DNA of 5,059 bases from Prevotella sp. (lineage in GTDB: Bacteria; Bacteroidota; Bacteroidia; Bacteroidales; Bacteroidaceae). Where the stretch lies: contig JAEENF010000272.1 in NCBI GenBank assembly GCA_016283605.1, forward strand, positions 1-5,059, written 5' to 3'. How positions within the stretch are numbered: position 1 is the stretch's first letter; the number at the start of each line of letters is the position of its first letter. Below are positions 1 through 5,059 of the stretch, piece after piece. The notes beneath the pieces were generated by a model. That model saw only the letters and a list, made by a program, of their open reading frames with translations. It was not told the origin of the DNA and made no database searches. Made by a program: the position numbers and the translations under genes.

Positions 1-2531
1 GCAAACTGACTGATGCCGTAGTTCAGGAAACCGGTGTCGTTACCGAGGTTCTTCAGCTTGTTCTTCAGATAGGAGGCATTGGCCTTCACGGCGAAGCGGG
101 CATCGCTGATGTTCCACTTGTAACCTAATTCGAACTCCCAACCGCTGTTCTCCATGTCGCCGACGTTGGCTAACGGACGCTGCTCACCCACGTAGCTGGG
201 AATGGGCATGTCGATGATCATACCGTTGGTCTTCTTCAGGAAGTAGTCGACGGTGAAGGTCAGCTGGTTGTTCCAGAAACCGAAGTCGAGACCGATGTTG
301 GTCTGTTCGCTCTCCTCCCATTTCAGGTCTTCGTTGGCCAGACGGTTGGCCTTTGAACCGTAGGTCATGGAGGCGGTCTGTCCAAAGTAGTAGTTACTGC
401 TGCCACCGGTGGCTGTCATTGTGGTATAGGCGAAGTCACCGATGTTGTCATTACCGTTCTTACCCCAGCTGGCGCGCAGCTTCAGGTTGGTGAGCCAGTC
501 GCGGGTGTTCTTCATGAAGTCTTCGTTCATGATGTTCCAACCTACTGAGAATGAGGGGAACGTACCATATTTATTGTTCGAACCGAAGCGGCTGGAACCG
601 TCACGACGGATGGTGGCCTGCACCATGTATTTCTCGTCGTAGTTGTAGCTGAGACGGGCAAAGAGTGATGCCAGACGATGCTGGGTATAGGGACCGCCCC
701 AGACACCGATGAGACTCTTGGCACCCGTCACTTTGCCGTCGGCATCGGTAGAGAGTTCCAGATCGCCACCAGTGGTGTAGTTGATGCTGGGCTTATCGGG
801 ATTTACCAGGTTCCAGTGTGAACCTCCGAGTTCGTCACCTTTGGTCTTCAGGGCACTCTGACCAAGCACCACGCCGATGGTGTGCTTGCCGAAGGTCTTG
901 TCGTAGGTCAGGGTGTTTTCAATCTGCCAGGTGCTGTTGTTGCCTTTATAGGCCGTAGCCTGGGTATGATCGCTGTTGCTGTTGCCAGAGAAGTAGTACT
1001 TCTGCAGGGTAGCGCCTTCGTAGCCCCAGAAGGATAGTTCAGCACTGTAGGTGAAGTGGTATTTCAGTTCATCGAACAACTGCAGGTCGATGGAGAACTT
1101 GGGCATGAACTTATGACTCCAGTTCCTGTTGGGGTTGCCCTGCATCATGGCGATGGGGTTGTTCTGCTCCTGATAGCTGCCTACATAACCGGGAATCGTA
1201 TAGGGATTACCGTTGGCATCGTAATAGAGGTCGTATGCGCTGTAGCGGTCGATCATAGCCTGACCGTAGCGGGGATCACCGTTTGCTTCGTAGCCTAACT
1301 GTGTCAGTGTGACGGGCAGGGTAGGAGCGAGATAGAGGGCTGAACCGAGGGGAGAGCCCCAGGTGGAGTTCGACTCGACGCCTGTGTTATGCACGCGCAT
1401 ATAGGAAATGTTCGCACCCAGGTCGAGCTTGTTCAGGAAGTTACGTTCCTTGGATTCATCGAACAGGTTGAACTGGTTGTTCGAACGGATGGTCAGACGG
1501 TCGTAGTTCGACTGGCCGTAGTTACCGCCCACGATACCGTCTTGGGTAAAATAGCCCAGTGAGAGGTAGTAGTTCACCTTCTCCGAGGCACCGCTGATGC
1601 TTACGTCGTGCTGCTGGATGGGGGCATTGTCGTTGAAGAGCAGGTCCTGCCAGTTGGTGCCGAAGCCCGTGATCTTTTCACCATTGACATCCGTGAGGTT
1701 GTAAGGATCCTGATAGAGGGGAGCCATACCGTTCTGCACACGACGCTCGTTCTGCAAGATGGCATAGTCGGTGGCACCGGTGACGTCGCGCTTCTTCCAA
1801 GCACTCTGCCAGCCTTGTGAAAAGTTGTAGTTGATCTGAGCCTTGCCGACCTTACCTTTCTTGGTGGTCACCAGGATCACACCGTTGGCGGCACGGGCAC
1901 CGTAGATGGCACCTGAGGCCGCATCCTTCAGGACTTCGATACTCTCGATGTCGCTGGGATTCACACTCTCCATACCGTTCTGGTCGGTGGGCATGCCGTC
2001 GATGATGTAAAGGGGTTCGGAGCTGTTGATGGTGCCGATACCACGGATGCGGATCATCGACTTGGCACCCGGCTGTCCTGAAGCGGAAGTTACGTTGATA
2101 CCGGCGGCCATACCTTTCAGGGCATCCTCGGCACGCAGACGGGTTTTGCCGTCGAGGTCGTCAGCCGAGACCTTCGCGATGGAGGCTGTCACGACGCTCT
2201 TCTTCTGCACACCGTAACCGATGACGACGACATCCTGTAAAGTCTGGGTGTCTTCCTTCATCGCCACTTTCATGTTGTTACTGGCCTTCACCTCTTGGGT
2301 GAGATAGCCGATGTAACTGATAATAATAGGTGTACCCTCGCTTACCTTGATGGTGAACTTACCATCGAAGTCGGTGATCGTACCGTTCTGAGGATTACCT
2401 TTCTCGACGACGGAAGCTCCGATGACGGGCTCCCCGAGATCGTCTGTCACAGTTCCCAAGATGCCTTGGGCTCGTGTTACCATTGACACTATCAGTGCCA
2501 AGAATAACCATAGATACCTGTTTTTCTTCAT
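1..2531 (-). CDS. susC: SusC/RagA family TonB-linked outer-membrane transporter, N-terminal 843 residues (3' end outside window)
   Basis: This gene reads without a stop from ATG at 2531 to the left edge. Residues 1-22 form a signal peptide (MKKN, hydrophobic LWLFLALIV, then TRAQ) with likely cleavage at A21/Q22. Residues about 24-95 are the carboxypeptidase-D regulatory-like domain (GTVTDDLGEPVIGASV, TDFDGKFTI, ISYIGY). A TonB-box-like segment (DVVVIGYG, 100-107) follows, then the plug with PLYIIDGMP (173-181), the motif ending IEVLKDAASGAIYGARAANG and VILVTTKKG at about 218-226. The remainder is beta-barrel, with typical late segments such as RRDGSSRFG and LRASWGKNGNDN. Family members usually have 950-1150 residues, so roughly 100-300 are missing. 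SusC proteins form the outer-membrane channel that takes up oligosaccharides with a SusD lipoprotein lid and TonB-ExbBD energy; susD would be expected further left. Specificity for alpha-glucan is inferred only from the SusR-like and pullulanase neighbours. The family assignment is near certain; the symbol denotes the family. Confidence 0.95.
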   Translation of the reverse strand, partial: MKKNRYLWLFLALIVSMVTRAQGILGTVTDDLGEPVIGASVVEKGNPQNGTITDFDGKFTIKVSEGTPIIISYIGYLTQEVKASNNMKVAMKEDTQTLQDVVVIGYGVQKKSVVTASIAKVSADDLDGKTRLRAEDALKGMAAGINVTSASGQPGAKSMIRIRGIGTINSSEPLYIIDGMPTDQNGMESVNPSDIESIEVLKDAASGAIYGARAANGVILVTTKKGKVGKAQINYNFSQGWQSAWKKRDVTGATDYAILQNERRVQNGMAPLYQDPYNLTDVNGEKITGFGTNWQDLLFNDNAPIQQHDVSISGASEKVNYYLSLGYFTQDGIVGGNYGQSNYDRLTIRSNNQFNLFDESKERNFLNKLDLGANISYMRVHNTGVESNSTWGSPLGSALYLAPTLPVTLTQLGYEANGDPRYGQAMIDRYSAYDLYYDANGNPYTIPGYVGSYQEQNNPIAMMQGNPNRNWSHKFMPKFSIDLQLFDELKYHFTYSAELSFWGYEGATLQKYYFSGNSNSDHTQATAYKGNNSTWQIENTLTYDKTFGKHTIGVVLGQSALKTKGDELGGSHWNLVNPDKPSINYTTGGDLELSTDADGKVTGAKSLIGVWGGPYTQHRLASLFARLSYNYDEKYMVQATIRRDGSSRFGSNNKYGTFPSFSVGWNIMNEDFMKNTRDWLTNLKLRASWGKNGNDNIGDFAYTTMTATGGSSNYYFGQTASMTYGSKANRLANEDLKWEESEQTNIGLDFGFWNNQLTFTVDYFLKKTNGMIIDMPIPSYVGEQRPLANVGDMENSGWEFELGYKWNISDARFAVKANASYLKNKLKNLGNDTGFLNYGISQF

Positions 2532-2592
2532 ACTTGTTGAGTTAATTGTTATTATTTAAGTTTGGTGATTGTCGGTTTAAGTTTCGACGGTG

Positions 2593-2600
2593 CAAAATTA
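2593..2600 (-). promoter_or_regulatory. Probable -7 promoter element of susC
   Basis: On the minus strand this reads TAATTTTG, an exact match to the Bacteroidetes sigma-ABfr -7 consensus TAnnTTTG. It lies 61 bp upstream of the susC ATG, giving a predicted 5' leader of about 55 nt. The -33 region (about 2620-2625) has no good TTTG, which would fit a promoter that depends on an activator such as the neighbouring SusR-like protein. The leader has no Shine-Dalgarno sequence but is A/T-rich before the ATG, as is usual in this phylum. Confidence 0.55.
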
Positions 2601-2616
2601 TGAAAAAAAAGAATAT

Positions 2617-2633
2617 GTCTCTTGACGAGAGAC
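2617..2633. repeat. Inverted repeat GTCTCT-N5-AGAGAC: operator of susC or weak terminator of the regulator gene
   Basis: Two perfect 6-bp arms (2617-2622 and 2628-2633) flank TGACG. Two roles are possible. The repeat covers the position of the -33 element of the susC promoter, so it could be an operator. Read on the minus strand it is a hairpin followed six bases later by eight consecutive T residues (2603-2610 on the plus strand are A), so it could also end the transcript coming from the regulator gene. The stem is short and the T run is not directly adjacent, so a terminator role is weak. The sequence alone does not decide. Confidence 0.4.
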
Positions 2634-2651
2634 GGAAAAAGTGGATGATTT

Positions 2652-2670
2652 TACGATCCTTGAAATCGTA
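2652..2670. repeat. Inverted repeat TACGAT-N7-ATCGTA upstream of susC
   Basis: Perfect 6-bp arms at 2652-2657 and 2665-2670 flank CCTTGAA. The element is about 50-70 bp upstream of the predicted susC -7 element, where a Bacteroidetes activator could bind. A related sequence, GATTTACG, recurs at 2688-2695 (compare GATTTTACG at 2647-2655). No T run follows on either strand, so a terminator is unlikely. A binding-site role is inferred from position and symmetry only. The rest of the 218-bp gap (2532-2749) shows no open reading frame or RNA gene that I can support. Confidence 0.35.
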
Positions 2671-2749
2671 TCTCTTTCGCAGTTAGCGATTTACGTTTTA
2701 GGCGTCTCACAAAAAGAGTGGACGGTATATAGAGGTGTAATTTTTACAA

Positions 2750-4405
2750 TTAAAGGCTTTTTACCCGTTGTTCGAACTGTTCGCGGTTACCTAAGGCTCC
2801 GTTTTTGATGCGGGCACGGTAGTTGTAGATGGTATTCACGGAATAATGCAGGAACTCTGCAATTTTCGACGAGTCCTCGAAGCCCAGACGGATCAGGGCA
2901 AAGATACGGATATCGGTAGTCAGACGGTTTTCTTCTTTTGGTCGGATACGCATCTCGGGCTGCAGTAAGGCATTGAAATCATCGATGAAATCGGGGAAAA
3001 GATGCAGGAAGACGGTGTCGAAGTTCTCGTAGAGTTCTTCAAGTTCCTTCTCCTTCAACTCTGTGGACTTGGAAATCTGAAACAACTCGTCGAGTTCCTT
3101 GTTCTTCATCTTTTTGTTCACCATCTTACGATAGTTGTCGAGCTTGTCGATATACTGCGAACAAAGACTCATGAAACGGCCGATGTACTCTTCCTTGACA
3201 CGGTTGCTTTCGGTTAATTGACCATTGACCATTGACAATTGACCATTAAGTGCGGCAAGCTCGTCCTTTTGTGTGGCGAGCAGAATGTTGGCTGAGGCCA
3301 GCTCGTCGTTTGAGGTCTTTAGGTCGTTACGGGCCGCATGCAGCTGCGAGTTGCGGCGGTGGACAAGGAAGAGGGCCACGAGGAGCAGCAAGGCCAGAAT
3401 ACTGATGACGGCGAGTGTTCCCCAGAGATGTGAGGTGATGCGTTCACTCTGCGACTTGTATTCATTGGCGATGTGTGTCAGCAACGGGGCAATCTGCCAG
3501 TTGCGCTGTCGCGAGCCGTAGCGATTGGCACAGTCGCTGGTATAGCTGATGTAGTGTGAGGCCCGTTCTACATCACCACTCAGCATCAGTTCGTTGGCGA
3601 GTTCCCACATCGAGCCCTGATCCATAGCTGCATTGCGGATATCGGCCAGCACCGACTCCGTAAGCCAGTACATCATCTGGGTGGTATCGCGCTGCAGTTT
3701 GTATTCAATATAGCGGTAGAGGGCTACGAGGGCGTAGGGGTGACTGCCTGGCTCGACCGTTTTCATCCATTCGTCATTGATGGCCATCGCCTCTTTCAGG
3801 TTACCCTCACCCTGTGCGGCCTGTTCACGACGGAGGAAGCATGATTCGCTGGTGGGTGGCAGATATTCGAACATCAGTTGCTTGTAATATTGCTCCTTTT
3901 CCTGATAGGTCTTGCGGATGTCATCGAGACGGGTGTAATAGCTCAGTTCTCCATACACATTGTTATAGGCTTCGTAATAGGTCCCTAATACCGTCTTGTC
4001 GAGCCCGTTACCTGTTTGTATGGAGTCGAGGATGTTCAACGCCTCATCGTAGAGGCCGATGTTAGAACAACGGATGGCCAGTTGTGAACGACAGTGTACG
4101 GAAGCGGCGTGGTCACCCTGCTGTTCTGCCAACTGGATGCACTGCCGCAGGAAATAGATGGCTGAATCGCTCACAAAAGGCCGGTAGAGTTCAAAGAGCC
4201 GATAGCCCTCTTCATATTTCTGTTTTCCGTTAGCTTGCTCGATGGCATGTCGTGCGGCAGTAATCTTGGCTTCGCGCTGGGCCACAAAACGGGGGGATTC
4301 TGCAATAGCTTCGTCGATGAGTCGCAGACGTGATTCCAAGTCCGTACTTTGGGCACGGAAAGCCGTTGAAAGTAGAATCAGAATGGCCGTTAGCAGTATT
4401 CTCAT
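2750..4405 (-). CDS. susR: SusR-like membrane-spanning transcriptional regulator (TPR, one TM, coiled coil, C-terminal HTH; DUF6377-type), 551 aa
   Basis: Residues 1-18 are a signal peptide (MRILLTAILILLSTAFRAQS). Residues about 60-320 are helical, TPR-like pairs predicted to be periplasmic. One membrane span lies at about 327-348, followed by basic VHRRNSQ. A coiled coil runs from about 350 to 405. A conserved region then follows (EEYIGRFMSLCSQYIDKLDNY at 405-425; FLHLFPDFIDDFNALL at 466-481; DIRIFALIRLG at 498-508), with a LuxR/GerE-like helix-turn-helix at about 510-535 (SSKIAEFLHYSVNTIYNYRAR). This order is that of the Bacteroidetes DUF6377/SusR-type regulators; Bacteroides SusR senses maltose and activates starch genes. 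I see no kinase or receiver domain, so the sensor and DNA-binding parts are one chain. The start at 4405 is chosen because the signal peptide begins there and a -7 element lies 27 bp upstream. The frame stays open to 4570, but that extension crosses the promoter and runs into the divergent gene. A maltose ligand is inference from context. Confidence 0.88.
   Translation of the reverse strand: MRILLTAILILLSTAFRAQSTDLESRLRLIDEAIAESPRFVAQREAKITAARHAIEQANGKQKYEEGYRLFELYRPFVSDSAIYFLRQCIQLAEQQGDHAASVHCRSQLAIRCSNIGLYDEALNILDSIQTGNGLDKTVLGTYYEAYNNVYGELSYYTRLDDIRKTYQEKEQYYKQLMFEYLPPTSESCFLRREQAAQGEGNLKEAMAINDEWMKTVEPGSHPYALVALYRYIEYKLQRDTTQMMYWLTESVLADIRNAAMDQGSMWELANELMLSGDVERASHYISYTSDCANRYGSRQRNWQIAPLLTHIANEYKSQSERITSHLWGTLAVISILALLLLVALFLVHRRNSQLHAARNDLKTSNDELASANILLATQKDELAALNGQLSMVNGQLTESNRVKEEYIGRFMSLCSQYIDKLDNYRKMVNKKMKNKELDELFQISKSTELKEKELEELYENFDTVFLHLFPDFIDDFNALLQPEMRIRPKEENRLTTDIRIFALIRLGFEDSSKIAEFLHYSVNTIYNYRARIKNGALGNREQFEQRVKSL
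3215..3247. repeat. 7-bp tandem repeat (about 4.7 copies) inside the regulator's coiled-coil coding sequence
   Basis: On the plus strand the units are TAATTGA, CCATTGA, CCATTGA, CAATTGA and a partial CCATT, in direct tandem. On the coding strand they read TCAATGG or TCAATTG. They encode residues 387-397 of the regulator, giving NGQLSMV then NGQL. Because 3 x 7 bp is 21 bp, three units equal one protein heptad, so the repeat fits the coiled coil in frame. Short tandem runs of this CAATTGAC/CCATTGAC type are, as I recall, also dispersed in Bacteroidales genomes, often between genes. Gain or loss of one or two units would shift the reading frame. Confidence 0.85.
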
Positions 4406-4420
4406 CGTCTTGTTACATCG

Positions 4421-4435
4421 TTTGCACAGCGCAAA
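4421..4435. promoter_or_regulatory. 15-bp near-palindrome over the regulator transcription start (possible autoregulatory operator)
   Basis: TTTGCACAGCGCAAA is symmetric about A4428, with six of seven base pairs matching; only the A4426/C4430 pair fails. It overlaps the regulator's -7 element by four bases and covers its predicted transcription start (about 4426). A protein bound here would block the regulator's own promoter. The alternative is a small hairpin at the 5' end of the mRNA. The role is inferred; only the symmetry is seen directly. Confidence 0.4.
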
Positions 4436-4439
4436 GATA
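4432..4439 (-). promoter_or_regulatory. -7 promoter element of the SusR-like regulator gene
   Basis: The minus strand reads TATCTTTG, an exact TAnnTTTG match, within the wider context TTTTTTGTATCTTTGC that is typical of Bacteroidales promoters. It lies 27 bp upstream of the ATG at 4405, giving a leader of about 20 nt. A weak -33 candidate is ATTG at 4463-4466, spaced 23 bp away, slightly more than the usual 19-21. The element lies inside the upstream extension of the reading frame, which supports the downstream start. Confidence 0.65.
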
Positions 4440-4444
4440 CAAAA

Positions 4445-4471
4445 AATCTGCGATAATCTGTGCAATCTGTG
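4445..4471. repeat. Three helically phased direct repeats AATCTGYG between the divergent promoters
   Basis: AATCTGCG (4445-4452), AATCTGTG (4455-4462) and AATCTGTG (4464-4471) start 10 and 9 bp apart, about one helical turn, so all copies face the same side of the DNA. They fill the space between the two opposed -7 elements, exactly where a regulator or the -33 contacts would act on both genes. One reading is an operator for a multimeric regulator. The other is a dispersed AATCTGCG-type repeat, which as I recall is common near promoters in Bacteroidales and would mean nothing specific to this locus. Confidence 0.7.
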
Positions 4472-4481
4472 TTTTTTTTTG

Positions 4482-4489
4482 TATTTTTG
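4482..4489 (+). promoter_or_regulatory. -7 promoter element of the pullulanase gene
   Basis: TATTTTTG is an exact match to TAnnTTTG and is preceded by a run of nine T residues (4472-4480). It lies 28 bp before the ATG at 4518, giving a leader of about 20-25 nt that is too short for a riboswitch. No good TTTG is present at the -33 position (about 4458-4462, CTGTG), which suggests a need for an activator. Confidence 0.65.
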
Positions 4490-4517
4490 CACCGTAAAAT
4501 GATTAAAAACCCAGAAA

Positions 4518-5059
4518 ATGATGAGAAAATATTTCATGGCATTACTCTTGATGATGACGACAGTGACCACACAAGCCCAGGACTTTTCCTTCGATGAGGT
4601 AAGCTACACCCCGGAGTCGACAACGTTTAAGCTCTTTGCCCCCGGCGATGCCAAAAAGGTATGTCTGCGCCTCTATCAGAAAGGACTGGAGGGCAAGGCC
4701 CGGAAGACGCTTAACCTGACGAAGGTCGGCGATGACCTCTGGAGCGTCACGGTGAAGGGCGACCTGATGGGGAAGTTCTATACCTTCGATATCGGCAAGG
4801 GCGAGTGTCCCGGTGTGTTTGCCAAGGCCGTAGGCGTGAATGGCAGGCGTGGCGCCATCATCGACCTGAAGAAGACCGATCCCGTGGGGTGGGTGGGTGA
4901 CCGCCGTCCGGTGACGAAGAGTCCTGCCGACCTGGTGGTCTATGAGATGCACCACCGTGATTTTTCTATTGCCCGAGAGGGGGCGAAGTATCCGGGTAAG
5001 TTCCTGGCGCTCACCGAACCCTGGGCCATCGACCACCTGAAGACCCTGGGCGTGAATGC
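4518..5059 (+). CDS. pulA: Type I pullulanase (GH13 debranching enzyme), exported, N-terminal 180 residues (3' end outside window)
   Basis: The frame is open from ATG ATG at 4518 to the right edge. Residues 1-20 are a signal peptide (RKYF, LLLMM, then TTQAQ; cleavage about A20/Q21) with no lipobox cysteine, so the enzyme should be periplasmic or secreted. Residues about 24-115 form a beta-sandwich like the CBM48/N-terminal domain of debranching enzymes (STTFKLFAPGDAKKVCLRLY; YTFDIG; FAKAVGVNGRRGAIIDL). The catalytic barrel then opens with VVYEMHHRDFSI (140-151), KYPGKFLALTEPWAIDHLKTLGVN at 158-180, a signature of type I pullulanases of subfamily GH13_14. These hydrolyse alpha-1,6 bonds in pullulan, amylopectin and limit dextrins. 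The catalytic Asp, Glu and Asp lie beyond the window, so activity cannot be judged. The ATG at 4521 is an equally plausible start. The gene diverges from the SusR-like regulator and probably responds to it. Related GH13 enzymes (neopullulanase, isoamylase) are less likely given the YPGKFLALTE pattern. Confidence 0.88.
   Translation, partial: MMRKYFMALLLMMTTVTTQAQDFSFDEVSYTPESTTFKLFAPGDAKKVCLRLYQKGLEGKARKTLNLTKVGDDLWSVTVKGDLMGKFYTFDIGKGECPGVFAKAVGVNGRRGAIIDLKKTDPVGWVGDRRPVTKSPADLVVYEMHHRDFSIAREGAKYPGKFLALTEPWAIDHLKTLGVN

Larger units (their letters stand above)
4431..4490. repeat. 16-bp inverted repeat pair (15/16 identical) carrying the two divergent -7 elements
   Basis: The segment 4431-4446 is the reverse complement of 4475-4490 with one mismatch (TTTTTTGTATCTTTGC against TTTTTTGTATTTTTGC). 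The two arms flank a 28-bp core at 4447-4474. Each arm contains a full TAnnTTTG element pointing outwards, so the regulator and the pullulanase gene start from near-identical promoters. The simplest explanation is that both arms are strong matches to the same Bacteroidales promoter consensus. An origin as a small mobile or invertible unit is possible but unsupported. Confidence 0.7.

Noticed and set aside
1601..1820. Overlapping open frames on both strands inside the susC region
   Set aside because: The susC frame is continuous here with conserved barrel sequence, so these are shadow frames. The same applies to the other short frames at 442-724, 1056-1298, 2026-2217 and 2295-2486.
2738..2752. 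AT-only-stem inverted repeat TAATT-N5-AATTA over the regulator stop codon as a terminator
   Set aside because: The 5-bp stem has no GC pair and no T run follows it on the minus strand, so it would not form a stable terminator.
3002..4065. Plus-strand open frames of 71-83 codons opposite the regulator gene
   Set aside because: They are antisense shadows of the regulator with no promoter, start context or domain of their own.
4431..4490. Invertible promoter switch of the kind seen in Bacteroides capsule loci
   Set aside because: Both arms carry a promoter, so inversion would leave both genes transcribed from nearly the same sequence. The arms are fully explained as two promoter consensus matches, and no recombinase gene is in the window.
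4406..4570. 55-residue N-terminal extension of the regulator reading frame starting at 4570 on the minus strand
   Set aside because: It crosses both predicted promoters, overlaps the start of the divergent pullulanase gene, and puts the clear signal peptide in the middle of the protein. The HRLHRL stretch in it is just the translated AATCTG repeats.
4499..4597. 32-codon upstream open frame beginning just after the predicted pullulanase transcription start and overlapping its start codon region
   Set aside because: It is out of frame with the pullulanase and has no Shine-Dalgarno sequence or recognisable peptide; most likely it is chance in an A-rich leader. A translational attenuation role cannot be excluded but nothing supports it.
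4542..5036. 164-codon open frame on the minus strand
   Set aside because: It lies wholly opposite the pullulanase coding sequence, shows no recognisable domain, and is explained by GC-rich codon structure on the other strand.

Overview
The window looks like a piece of a Bacteroidales genome, most likely Prevotella or a close relative. It carries a SusC/RagA-type TonB-dependent transporter, a membrane-spanning TPR/helix-turn-helix regulator of a kind restricted to Bacteroidetes, Bacteroidetes-style promoters (TAnnTTTG -7 elements) and starts without Shine-Dalgarno sequences. No RNA genes, insertion sequences or CRISPR arrays were seen.

Layout from left to right: (1) 1-2531, minus strand: the first 843 residues of a SusC-family outer-membrane transporter, cut by the left edge. 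(2) 2532-2749: a 218-bp gap with the probable susC promoter, two short inverted repeats and the end of the regulator transcript. (3) 2750-4405, minus strand: a 551-residue SusR-like regulator with signal peptide, periplasmic TPR-like helices, one membrane span, a cytoplasmic coiled coil and a C-terminal helix-turn-helix. (4) 4406-4517: a compact 112-bp divergent promoter region with mirrored -7 elements, a near-palindrome and three helically phased direct repeats. (5) 4518-5059, plus strand: the first 180 residues of an exported type I pullulanase, cut by the right edge.

Together these genes fit an alpha-glucan (starch/glycogen/pullulan) utilisation locus. SusC, with a SusD partner expected beyond the left edge, would import malto-oligosaccharides. 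The pullulanase would cut alpha-1,6 branches outside the cytoplasm. The regulator would sense a periplasmic sugar (maltose-like, by analogy with Bacteroides SusR) and act on promoters on both sides of its own gene. The substrate is inferred from the pullulanase and the regulator type, not from SusC itself.

The system is of a known type. The least ordinary details are a 7-bp tandem repeat inside the regulator's coiled-coil coding sequence, where three DNA units equal exactly one protein heptad, and the symmetric architecture of the regulator/pullulanase divergent promoter.
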